Under the pieces are notes generated by a model. It was not told where the DNA came from and searched no databases. It saw only the letters and a list, made by a program, of their open reading frames with translations. A program made the translations under genes and the position numbers. Source: an uncultured Lachnospiraceae bacterium (GTDB lineage Bacteria; Bacillota; Clostridia; Lachnospirales; Lachnospiraceae). From it: a stretch of DNA of 28,893 nucleotides. Of this stretch, positions 1 to 6,154 are shown in pieces (position 1 is the stretch's first letter; the number at the start of each line of letters is the position of its first letter). The stretch covers positions 737 to 29,629 of the forward strand of contig CAPQSW010000040.1 in the NCBI GenBank assembly GCA_948688495.1. Direction: 5' to 3'.

Positions 1-493
1 CCTTATTTTCAAAAGAAATACTATCATATTTCTCTGACGACCATTTTTGACCGATTACAGGTCGAAGTATGCTATACTGATATTGCGTCATTTTTCCATC
101 CTTTTGTCCCTGCGCCACCTGTTCTGCAATCGTATGGCTGGCACTGTCTAAAGTCTGAATAATGTGGGAAATTTCGCTTTCAAAATCTATCCAGCCATCT
201 TTCCCTTGCTCTGTTCTACTCTCACATAGATTCTTAAAATATTTTATCCATACATTGTTTTTGATCAGATCACTCAATTCCTGAATTAAATCTCTCACAT
301 TCTTATTTACCTTATTTCTAAAAAGATTAAAGAAATAATCAGAACTTCCATCATCCTCCTGCAACAATTCATCTCCGTCTTCATTCCTCAGTCTATATTC
401 TTCAAACTTGTCCGTAAATTTCAAAAAATCTTTATAAGTCGTAGGCAGTCCATGTGCCAAATCAAAGCCATTTCCAATTATTAAAATATTCAT
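1..493 (-). CDS. abiH: AbiH-family abortive infection protein (partial)
   Basis: The reading frame starts at an ATG at 493 and stays open to the window edge, giving the first 164 residues. The N-terminus MNILIIGNGFDLAHGLPTTY is the signature of the AbiH phage-resistance family: a nucleotide-binding-like beta strand with GNGFDLxHGLPT, then YKDFL. A second family-like motif, GWIDFESEIS, lies near residue 120. AbiH proteins are usually 300-400 residues, so about half is missing beyond the left edge. The start is supported by CAGGAGG about 7 bases upstream. In lactococci AbiH aborts phage infection; the biochemical activity is unknown. It has its own promoter and a leader hairpin. It lies on the same strand as the recombinase operon but is separated by a terminator-like hairpin, so it is either terminal cargo of the element or the chromosomal flank. 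Confidence 0.85.
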   Translation of the reverse strand, partial: MNILIIGNGFDLAHGLPTTYKDFLKFTDKFEEYRLRNEDGDELLQEDDGSSDYFFNLFRNKVNKNVRDLIQELSDLIKNNVWIKYFKNLCESRTEQGKDGWIDFESEISHIIQTLDSASHTIAEQVAQGQKDGKMTQYQYSILRPVIGQKWSSEKYDSISFENK

Positions 494-580
494 CCATATA
501 CCTCCTGTAATGCTCAAGTTTGCCTCTGACCACGTTAATATTCCCTGTGATAAATTATGTACCGATCCTGAAAAGATGAG

Positions 581-645
581 AAAAAAAAAGAGAAAAAGAT
601 AAAATCCACAAGCATCCAATGTAAAAGCATTCTCATTATCTTCTC
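581..645 (-). terminator. Leader hairpin with T9 tract ahead of abiH (attenuator-like)
   Basis: On the minus strand GAGAAGATAA (636-645) can pair with TTATCTTTTTCTC (590-602), with a two-base bulge, and the hairpin is followed at once by nine T (581-589). This has the form of an intrinsic terminator but lies between the promoter and the AbiH start. The stem is AT-rich and its loop is long (about 33 bases), so its strength is uncertain. Confidence 0.4.
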
Positions 646-656
646 TCGCTTTCCTA

Positions 657-685
657 ATTGTAGCATAACATTTTTCTAATCACAA
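657..685 (-). promoter_or_regulatory. sigma-A promoter for the abiH-like gene
   Basis: Read on the minus strand, TTGTGA (680-685) and TACAAT (657-662) are separated by exactly 17 bases, with a TG two bases before the -10 box. It would start a transcript near 650, giving a leader of about 155 bases before the AbiH start codon. Confidence 0.6.
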
Positions 686-694
686 CGAATGTTT

Positions 695-730
695 AAGACA
701 AATAAACGTATCACCATCGCTAATGATACG
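695..730 (-). terminator. Probable terminator of the recombinase operon
   Basis: CGTATCA (707-713) pairs with TGATACG (724-730). On the minus strand the hairpin is followed by TTTATTTGTCTT. It lies about 90 bases beyond the end of the small ORF that follows the recombinase gene. Confidence 0.45.
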
Positions 731-817
731 CCTATCTTATTCCATTTTTAAAAACCTGTTGCCCACATTTTATCAGAAAGACAGATACTACTTAGATATG
801 TTAATTGCCTGAATTCT

Positions 818-1138
818 TCATTTTCCGTTTGTATCCCCACACCCCACATCAACCACCGCAGAAACCTCAAAATATTTCTCCACCTTCTTATTCCGATTCC
901 CCTTTTCATCTTCCACGAACACAAAATGCTTATAATACTGCCGAAAACAAAGGATTTCTAGATATGTTTCCTTTGCATTCCCACCACACATTCTGTGTGT
1001 GTCGTTACGCAAAGATGAACACATTTCTTCCGTGTCGTTTTGTATATAAGAACACATTTCAGCGTCCAAATCCCCTGCCCCATCTGTTACAACTCCATCA
1101 TCCACTGCATTATCCAAAAAGTCATTCTGAGTGTTCAT
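818..1138 (-). CDS. Small hypothetical protein downstream of recombinase
   Basis: A 106-residue ORF begins at the ATG at 1138, 35 bases after the recombinase stop, with AAGGG a few bases upstream of the start; a longer version from a TTG would overlap the recombinase end. I do not recognise the family. It is acidic in its first third and has a degenerate 11-residue tandem repeat (MCSYIQNDTEE, then MCSSLRNDTHR, then MCGG), so Met-Cys recurs every 11 residues. The C-terminal half is mixed charged and aromatic (QYYKHFVFVEDEKGN). Its place directly after the recombinase suggests cotranscription and perhaps an accessory or directionality role, but that is only position-based. It could also be a decayed fragment. 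Confidence 0.45.
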   Translation of the reverse strand: MNTQNDFLDNAVDDGVVTDGAGDLDAEMCSYIQNDTEEMCSSLRNDTHRMCGGNAKETYLEILCFRQYYKHFVFVEDEKGNRNKKVEKYFEVSAVVDVGCGDTNGK

Positions 1139-1172
1139 TTTTCTTACCCTTTCTACTTTTTGAAATGCTATG

Positions 1173-2861
1173 CTAACCAACTTTCTTATTCAAATTTTTA
1201 TATCGGTTTTTCGCATCCGGAATGGTTCTGTCATCCATACCTTTCAGCACAAATGTCAGCTTATATGGATCGACTATTCCATCCTCATTCATATCACCAA
1301 CAATCACCTTTTCAACAATGCTCTCGAAAACTGCTCTGTCGAATTTATCAAGCATATCCGCCTCTGTAATACAGGCACGAATCTCTTTCATTCTCTGGCT
1401 GACATGCTTTTGTGCCTCTACATTTGAAGAATACAACGAGCGTTCCCCTTTTGTCTGGTTAATCTTTCGTGTCAATTCATTATACTTTGCATCGTATGCC
1501 TCTTTCGTAATCTTATCATCTAACAGCATATCGGTCAATTTCTTTCTCTTTGATTCCAGCAAGTCAAGAGTTTTATTTACCTTTTGCAACTTAATGGCAC
1601 TTTCATCATTCGATAATGTCTCCTCAACAGAATGGATAACCAAATCCAGAACATCATCAAAGTTGTCTGCAAGTAGATGAAACATTTCAATGAAGGCATT
1701 TTCAATGATTGCCTCGTCGATTGACTTGCTGTGCGGACAGTTCTCAATGCCAAAATTGGTAGCAGTCCTGCATTTCCATACCGGCTTTGTCTGTGTTGTT
1801 GTCTGATTATGGGCACGTCTCGTTAGATACTTTCCACAAAATCCACATTCACACATACTGCTGAAAGCAAATTTCCTACTGTACTTCTTTCTTGTTCCCA
1901 CAATGGACATTGCATTTTTGCGGTAGCGGCTCTTTTTAATCTCCTGTGCTGCATCCCATATTTCGGGTGAAACGATAGGCTCATGGTGTTCTTTGATATA
2001 ATACTGTTCTTCTTCGCCCATATTTTCAAGCCTGCGCTTTGAAATCGGATCAACTGTAAAGGTTTTTCCCAGCCGGAGGTCTCCCTTATACTTTTCATTA
2101 TTGATAATCGTCCTTATCCCGCTTTCTGTCCATTTCACTTCCCCTTTCTTGTTCTTTCTTCCAAGCCTGGTCAGTTCCTTTGCTATTGTCGGCGCACCAT
2201 ACCCTCTTAAATACATATCGAATATTTCACGAACAATCTCTGCCTCCCCCGGATTTACAGTAATACTCTTATCCTCTGGATGGTAATCATAACCGAGGCA
2301 GCCATTGAACCCCATCATTTCGCCACGTTTCATTTTCATTTTGATTCCCATTTTTACATTTGCAGATAACGATTCCACTTCATTCTGAGCAAGGGTGGAA
2401 AGCAATGCCAATGCCATCTCACTTTCCATTGAAAGCGTGTTAATATTCTCTTTTTCAAAAATAACCGCTATCCCCTTTTCTTTGAGCATACGGACATATT
2501 GAAGGGTATCTACCAGATTACGAGAAAATCTGGATATGGATTTTGTGAGGATAACATCAATCATGCCTGCCATGCAGTCGTTAATCATTTTCAGGAAACC
2601 GTCTCTCTTGACTGTCTTAGTTCCTGTAATCGCTTCATCCGCATAGATGCCAACCATTACCCACTCTTTTTCTTTGGAAATCTTCTCTTGATAATATGTT
2701 TTCTGTGACTGAAAGCTCTGTAACTGTTCTTCGCCGTCGGTACTCACCCGCACATATGCCGCCACTCTTTTTCTTTCAATCGAAAGGCCATTGCCAACCA
2801 TATTCCTGCGTCTGATTCCGTTTCCTTCTACCGCTTTGATGACTTCCACTTCTCCTGCCAT
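1173..2861 (-). CDS. Large serine recombinase (element integrase)
   Basis: A 562-residue site-specific recombinase. The resolvase domain carries the active-site motif YVRVSTD with the nucleophile at Ser40 and the KSISRFSRN helix with catalytic arginines. A recombinase domain follows (GYGAPTIAKEL, then TIINNEKYKGD), then a zinc ribbon (CECGFCG ... WKC ... NCPHS) and a C-terminal coiled-coil rich in Lys/Glu. This is the layout of large serine integrases that insert and excise phages and CTn-type elements without tyrosine chemistry. I chose the ATG at 2861 because GGAGG lies 8 bases upstream; the 32 residues before it in the open frame run through a palindrome and look non-coding. It probably mobilises this element. 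Length and motifs are complete, so it is likely active. Confidence 0.93.
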   Translation of the reverse strand: MAGEVEVIKAVEGNGIRRRNMVGNGLSIERKRVAAYVRVSTDGEEQLQSFQSQKTYYQEKISKEKEWVMVGIYADEAITGTKTVKRDGFLKMINDCMAGMIDVILTKSISRFSRNLVDTLQYVRMLKEKGIAVIFEKENINTLSMESEMALALLSTLAQNEVESLSANVKMGIKMKMKRGEMMGFNGCLGYDYHPEDKSITVNPGEAEIVREIFDMYLRGYGAPTIAKELTRLGRKNKKGEVKWTESGIRTIINNEKYKGDLRLGKTFTVDPISKRRLENMGEEEQYYIKEHHEPIVSPEIWDAAQEIKKSRYRKNAMSIVGTRKKYSRKFAFSSMCECGFCGKYLTRRAHNQTTTQTKPVWKCRTATNFGIENCPHSKSIDEAIIENAFIEMFHLLADNFDDVLDLVIHSVEETLSNDESAIKLQKVNKTLDLLESKRKKLTDMLLDDKITKEAYDAKYNELTRKINQTKGERSLYSSNVEAQKHVSQRMKEIRACITEADMLDKFDRAVFESIVEKVIVGDMNEDGIVDPYKLTFVLKGMDDRTIPDAKNRYKNLNKKVG

Positions 2862-2877
2862 TCCTGTTCCTCCTTCC

Positions 2878-2940
2878 TTTGATATATAGTAAAACCAGAA
2901 ACAAACTCTTATCTTGTTTCTGGCTTTACTATATATCAAA
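2878..2940. repeat. 63-bp near-perfect palindrome upstream of recombinase
   Basis: Two 27-base arms (2878-2904 and 2914-2940) are inverted copies with a single mismatch around a 9-base centre. It directly abuts the recombinase ribosome binding site. There is no T tract beyond the arms in the minus direction, so it is not a standard terminator. Options are a recombinase or regulator binding site, an attachment-site relic, or an RNA hairpin affecting recombinase translation. Confidence 0.85.
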
Positions 2941-2962
2941 AAGAAAATGTTAACCAATGTGC

Positions 2963-2999
2963 GAAAGGCAGATAAAAAATTTATTTTTTCCTGCCCTTC
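2963..2999. terminator. Hairpin ending the mazF/SHOCT operon
   Basis: GAAAGGCAG (2963-2971) pairs with CTGCCCTTC (2991-2999), and the interior adds A6/T6 pairing. It lies 15 bases after the stop of the SHOCT-like gene. The stem is strong but the T tract is internal rather than trailing, so termination efficiency is uncertain. Confidence 0.45.
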
Positions 3000-3013
3000 A
3001 CAAGATATTACAA

Positions 3014-3148
3014 TTATTCAAATGTTACTACGTTGTGTTCCTGCATAATTCTGTTTCTCGTTCTTGTATATTCATCTTCATTTAATAACCCTAACGCATA
3101 TATCCTTGCAAGAACCGCTAATTTCTTTGCTAAAGTTAAAGCATCCAA
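3014..3148 (-). CDS. SHOCT-like small protein
   Basis: A 44-residue ORF with the look of a SHOCT (short C-terminal) helical-hairpin protein: LAKKLAVLARIYALGLL followed by NEDEYTRTRNRIMQEHNVV. The only plausible start is TTG at 3148, 24 bases after the mazF-like stop; GAGGAAG lies about 13 bases upstream, which is long, so the start is the weak point. SHOCT-type proteins are common beside recombinases on Firmicute mobile elements and are thought to mediate oligomer contacts, without a defined activity. It is likely cotranscribed with the toxin gene. Confidence 0.6.
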   Translation of the reverse strand: MDALTLAKKLAVLARIYALGLLNEDEYTRTRNRIMQEHNVVTFE

Positions 3149-3172
3149 CCTGTCACACCCACTTCCTCACTT

Positions 3173-3526
3173 TCATGCCGCCAATCCACACTGTACCTTA
3201 ACAGCATGGCCTATCTCAGCCAGCTTTCTCCCGCTTACCCTGCCTGCCACCTCCAAAACATCCGAAAAAGCAACGGACGTAATCTGCTCGCAGAGGGCAA
3301 GGCTGTGGCATCCCAGCCCGGTATTCTTGTAACTGTTCAAAAATACATGAGTTGGCAGATACTGTTTTTTCCGTATCTTTGAAGTAAGCGGCACGACCGT
3401 GATAACCGGGCTGTGCCTGTTTGCCAAATCGTTGCTCATAACAACACAAGGCCGGATTCCCGACTGGACTGATGTTTCATGCTGTCCCAAATCCACAATG
3501 ATAATGTCGCCTCTTTTAATCTCCAC
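3173..3526 (-). CDS. MazF/PemK-family toxin endoribonuclease
   Basis: About 117 residues with the PemK/MazF SH3-like barrel: IKRGDIIIVDLGQ at the N-terminus, SGIRPCVVMSNDLANRHSPVITVVPLTSK, then the C-terminal strand and helix. GIRP and the central SP.ITVVPLTS are the substrate-groove elements; family members cut mRNA at short sequences. The start is chosen as GTG at 3526 because GGAGGGG lies just upstream; an ATG at 3538 gives four more residues but has no clear binding site. No MazE-type antitoxin is visible. Instead the gene overlaps the end of a resolvase-fold protein by about 11 bases, so translation is probably coupled and that upstream protein occupies the antitoxin position. Confidence 0.88.
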   Translation of the reverse strand: MEIKRGDIIIVDLGQHETSVQSGIRPCVVMSNDLANRHSPVITVVPLTSKIRKKQYLPTHVFLNSYKNTGLGCHSLALCEQITSVAFSDVLEVAGRVSGRKLAEIGHAVKVQCGLAA

Positions 3527-3896
3527 TGTCCCCTCCATAAACACTGCCAACAAACTCATCCGCATCTGCCAGATACACCTGCACACCCATATCCGCCATG
3601 CTGCCCACAAATTTCTCCCAATCCGAATCATCCTCTGTCACATCATATTGGTTACGGAGCGCCAGAACCTCATAACCCCTGTTTACAACAGCATTGACGA
3701 CAGACTTTATCACCGGCCTGTCCATATCCATATCTCCAATCAGGTTATGCTCCACCGCCACATCTTCCACTAGAATGTTTCTCCCCGCACACTGCATTGT
3801 TATCTGCACCGCCATCCGCTCCACATTCTCCTGACACTTCATGCTGCTTATAAACAAAATACCTTTTACTATTTGGTTTTTTTCGTAGCCCATCAT
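3516..3896 (-). CDS. Resolvase-fold protein without full catalytic set, coupled to mazF
   Basis: 126 residues from ATG 3896, with GGAGG 6 bases upstream. The order of segments matches the N-terminal serine resolvase domain: a first strand with a Ser and Gln four apart (ISSMKCQ), a middle MDRPVIKSVVNAVVNRGYEVLALRNQY resembling the DRPxLxxLLxxxxxGxxDVVVV region, and a last DMGVQVYLAD resembling the xxGVxxxSL strand. The arginine of the YVRVS motif is replaced and the usual LDRLSR helix is absent, so strand exchange looks impossible. There is no DNA-binding tail. It may be a regulator or partner of MazF. The assignment rests on pattern similarity by eye and needs a profile search. Confidence 0.55.
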   Translation of the reverse strand: MMGYEKNQIVKGILFISSMKCQENVERMAVQITMQCAGRNILVEDVAVEHNLIGDMDMDRPVIKSVVNAVVNRGYEVLALRNQYDVTEDDSDWEKFVGSMADMGVQVYLADADEFVGSVYGGDSGD

Positions 3897-3960
3897 AAAT
3901 GACCTCCAATCAAAATATCTGCTTTTTACCATACTATAAAGGGAAAACTCTGCCGGCTAT

Positions 3961-4520
3961 GTTATCCTCCCATATAAACGCTCCCGCCCCCATAAAGCCC
4001 TGTATTTTTATTCCTGCCGTTTCTTCTTTGGGGCAAAAGCGTTTATATCAGAGGACAACCGGCTGCATACGCAGCCAGCCATTCCTCTCATCCCCCAGCC
4101 GGGTTACACACATGGAACCTCGCCCGTTCCCACTGCACTTCTGCCAGCCCATCCGGATTCATGTGCAGGTCGCCGCTCCCACGAAAGGATTATCTTCTGC
4201 AATCGTGGTGTCCGTATAATTCATTACCCCCAGCCGCTGCTCTGGTAGGCCGTAACCTCTGCTCCAATCCTTCACGGGCAACAGGATGCTCTCCAACTTA
4301 TCCGGGAAGAAACTTTATTTCTTCCGCAAAACAACTCAGTGGGACACCATGCAGGATTATCATGGCACGAAATGGGTTCCGGCCACTCTGCCACAAGGCA
4401 AAGCGAAAATATATCGGAATGTGTGCTTGTCCTATTCAGTTCGTAATGCCATTGTATAACCTTTTCTCCCAAAAGCAGAGACCACAGTTCGGTTACTTAG
4501 TAACCGTGTGGCGGTTACCT
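3961..4520 (-). ncRNA. Candidate large structured RNA (gene-free, hairpin-rich)
   Basis: No convincing gene lies between the mazF operon and the XRE gene. The strand is tentative; the hairpins are symmetric. Hairpins follow one after another: cggttac/gtaaccg (4490-4506), tgcc/ggca (4389-4400), ccatg/catgg (4347-4365), ggaagaaa/tttcttcc (4305-4325), ggaac/gttcc (4114-4130), ggctgc/gcagcc (4061-4076), and a long stem pairing 3972-3990 with 4030-4048 (11 bp plus 5 bp around a mismatch). The stretch is GC-richer than its left neighbours. A short open frame ending at 4159 (…RGYGLPEQRLGVMNYTD…) has no good start and could mean a decayed gene instead. Confidence 0.35.
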
Positions 4521-4838
4521 CTACGAAAATTTTTTTATGTTCTGTATCAGGCTTGCTATGGTAGCCCGGACAACCCGTTTCTGACTGTCTGTCAAACCCA
4601 CGGACAGACTCGTTATGTAATCCCGTTCCTCTCCAAATACCAGATAATCAAGGGAAATATGGTAATAATCTGCTACCATTATCAGACTGTCTATACTTCC
4701 CCCATTCTGTGCCTGCTCCAGCTTACGGTATCCGCTGAGGGAAAATCCCATCCTCTCTGCCGCCTCGCTCTGGGTTAAATTGCTGCCTGTCCTTAAATCC
4801 CTTATCCTTTCTGCGCTTTTCTGCACATCATAATACAT
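4521..4838 (-). CDS. XRE-family helix-turn-helix regulator
   Basis: 105 residues from ATG 4838. The N-terminal half is a Cro/CI-type HTH: IRDLRTGSNLTQSEAAERMGFSLSGYRKLEQAQNGGSIDSLIMVADYYHISLDYLVFG, where TQSEAAERMG and SLSGYRKLEQ are the two helices of the motif and the SLDYLVFG end is typical of Firmicute XRE repressors. The C-terminal 35 residues (SVGLTDSQKRVVRATIASLIQNIKK) form a short helix that probably mediates dimer contacts. AGGAGG lies 8 bases upstream but is buried in a 17-bp hairpin. It likely represses genes of the element, as ImmR-type proteins do, but its operator is not proven. Confidence 0.88.
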   Translation of the reverse strand: MYYDVQKSAERIRDLRTGSNLTQSEAAERMGFSLSGYRKLEQAQNGGSIDSLIMVADYYHISLDYLVFGEERDYITSLSVGLTDSQKRVVRATIASLIQNIKKFS

Positions 4839-4845
4839 ATTCTGA

Positions 4846-4896
4846 CCTCCTGATTTTCTTACTTTCCTGTTCTTTTCCGAGTAAAAAATCAGGAGG
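4846..4896 (-). promoter_or_regulatory. Hairpin that buries the XRE gene's ribosome binding site
   Basis: On the plus strand cctcctgatttt (4846-4857) is an exact inverted copy of aaaatcaggagg (4885-4896), and inside it ttact (4859-4863) pairs with agtaa (4880-4884) after one bulged base: 17 pairs around a 16-base loop. The minus-strand AGGAGG at 4846-4851 is the ribosome binding site for the XRE gene, so folding would block translation. Confidence 0.7.
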
Positions 4897-4928
4897 CTGT
4901 CGGAGAACGGCACCGTACAATCCGATTT

Positions 4929-4981
4929 GCCCAATACAAAAAAACCACAGTCCGGAATGGGACTATGGTCTTTCTGTATTG
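4929..4981 (-). terminator. Terminator-like hairpin, minus direction
   Basis: Two arms of about 24 bases (4929-4952 and 4958-4981) are inverted copies with a few mismatches. On the minus strand the core GACCATAGTCC/GGACTGTGGT is followed by seven T, the form of an intrinsic terminator. It would end transcripts coming from the 45-residue ORF side and insulate the XRE gene. Confidence 0.6.
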
Positions 4982-5300
4982 GTTCTTATTCTGTTTCGGC
5001 CGATATAACCCTATCCCTCTCTCAATAACTATCCCCTCATTTTGCAGGAACAGACAAGCACATTTTGCTGCCATATTCCTTCATAGTTCACAGCCGAAAG
5101 GTATACTGTATAAAACTAAGGATTGAGTGGGACTTTTAATGATTTTGGGTGAGATTACCACAATGTTTGGCAAAGCAGCCTAACGCCAGGCCAGGCTGTC
5201 TAAGCAGATTCTATAGGTTTAATTCATAAACATTGGAACTGGACAGACTTAGAAAAAATGTCCCAGAATGAAGATGCAAAATGAGAAAAACATTTTACAT
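4982..5300. other. Gene-poor stretch
   Basis: I see no supported gene. A 61-residue minus-strand frame (start 5074) runs straight through the terminator-like hairpin and has a badly spaced binding site, so I do not call it. A short stem, cagcct/aggctg, lies near 5177-5199 with no T tract. Confidence 0.4.
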
Positions 5301-5438
5301 TTAGAATGTTCTGCCTGAATTACGCTCCGATTTTTCTTTTCTGTCAGGATTCAGACATTTTGCACACATAATCGCATATCCCCAAAGTAAGGTTAAGTTC
5401 CATGTCCAATATTCTTCATAACTCGTCATCATTTTCAT
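5301..5438 (-). CDS. Small 45-residue protein of unknown function
   Basis: The ORF starts at ATG 5438 (further in-frame ATGs at 5432 and 5429) with GAGG 7-8 bases upstream, and a good sigma-A promoter lies 50-80 bases ahead. The product begins MKMMTSYEEYWTWNLTLLWG, continues YAIMCAKCLNPDRKEKSE and ends with a basic tail. The N-terminal half is aromatic and hydrophobic, the C-terminal half charged, with a CAKC pair; it could be membrane-associated. I do not recognise a family. The promoter, binding site and ORF in the right order are the reason to call it. Confidence 0.5.
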   Translation of the reverse strand: MKMMTSYEEYWTWNLTLLWGYAIMCAKCLNPDRKEKSERNSGRTF

Positions 5439-5489
5439 TCCTCTTTCTGCAATACTTAATCATATACAACTATCTTCCTGCCAGATACC

Positions 5490-5518
5490 ATTATAGTATT
5501 TTGATTTTTAGATGTCTA
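5490..5518 (-). promoter_or_regulatory. sigma-A promoter for the 45-residue ORF
   Basis: Minus strand: TAGACA (5513-5518), 17 bases, TATAAT (5490-5495). The -10 box is a perfect match and the -35 box differs at one position. Confidence 0.65.
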
Positions 5519-5608
5519 TAAAGAGCAAAATTCCATGCTTTCATAACAGGTTCAATACAACGTAAAAAGAACCATGACAAGTCCTATTCCGTTACAATAA
5601 AGCAATAT

Positions 5609-5643
5609 AAAAAGGAATTGACAAACTGCCAATTCCTCTTTTT
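5609..5643. terminator. Bidirectional intrinsic terminator
   Basis: ggaattg pairs with caattcc around a 9-base loop, with A-rich sequence before and T-rich sequence after, so it works in either direction. It lies 30 bases past the end of the 114-residue minus-strand gene. Confidence 0.8.
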
Positions 5644-5672
5644 CCTAAATTATTATACAAATAAACCACTTT

Positions 5673-6017
5673 TTATCCATCATTCCTAAGCTTAGCCAAA
5701 TCCTCAACAATAGAATTATCGGCACGTTCTAAAATTTCCGATAAATATTTGTCAGCTTCCTCCTCTGTAAAAGCTCCTAAATCCCTCATATTTAATACTC
5801 CGAGGGCAAGAGACATCAATTCCGGATTCTTTTTTGCCCACAGCTCTATGAGCGTTTCATCCGCTGTCACAGGACTAACAGTGACAATAAACCTTTCCCC
5901 ATCAACAGATTTGATAAATATAGTGTCCGTTTCATCATCCAGTGACAGGTCGGAAAACAACTCTCCATTCCCCTCTAGCATTTCAAACAATAAATTTTTT
6001 AATTCATCCACGTCCAT
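5673..6017 (-). CDS. Unknown protein, short paralogue of the 7252-7839 product
   Basis: 114 residues. I do not recognise the family, but it is clearly related to the C-terminal 115 residues of the protein at 7252-7839: MDVDELKNLLFEMLEGNGELF matches MDKDGLKNWLFEIFNKHNSLF, TDTIFIKSVDGERFIVTV matches ADTLFVKSPDGQRFSITV, and LALGVLNMRDL matches VALGILNLKNL. It is acidic and predicted soluble, with no signal peptide. There is no remnant of the longer paralogue's N-terminal part upstream, because a stop lies in frame before the ATG. The binding site (GGAAAGG) is rather far from the start. It is transcribed divergently from the HTH genes through a promoter that contains a palindrome. Confidence 0.75.
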   Translation of the reverse strand: MDVDELKNLLFEMLEGNGELFSDLSLDDETDTIFIKSVDGERFIVTVSPVTADETLIELWAKKNPELMSLALGVLNMRDLGAFTEEEADKYLSEILERADNSIVEDLAKLRNDG

Positions 6018-6042
6018 AACGATTCGTTTTCCCTTTCCAGTA

Positions 6043-6105
6043 TTTTATAGACATATTTTTGTTAATATCTAAATCCATTATAGACAAATATTTGTTAATA
6101 TGCAA
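6043..6105 (-). promoter_or_regulatory. Tandem promoters with operator-like palindrome
   Basis: Minus strand: TTGCAT (6100-6105), 17 bases, TATAAT (6077-6082), and the perfect 12-base palindrome ACAAATATTTGT (6084-6095) fills the spacer. A second copy of the block lies 33 bases downstream (TTAGAT, 17 bases, TATAAA at 6043-6048) with a decayed palindrome. Both point to the 114-residue gene and lie between it and the HTH gene, a natural site for that HTH protein. Confidence 0.55.
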
Positions 6106-6154
6106 GCACTTTCATTTGAATGATAATAAAATAAAAAGCAGAAAGAGAAATGTT

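Noticed and set aside
4159..4281. Minus-strand frame ending …GVMNYTDTTIAEDNPFVG
   Set aside because: It looks protein-like but has no ATG with a binding site and a stop just upstream; at best a remnant, mentioned under the candidate RNA.
4161..4778. Plus-strand 205-residue open frame
   Set aside because: It runs antisense through the XRE gene and the hairpin stretch, has no binding site and shows no family pattern.
4889..5074. Minus-strand 61-residue frame starting MAAKCACLF
   Set aside because: It crosses a terminator-like hairpin and its AAGGA is only two bases from the start.
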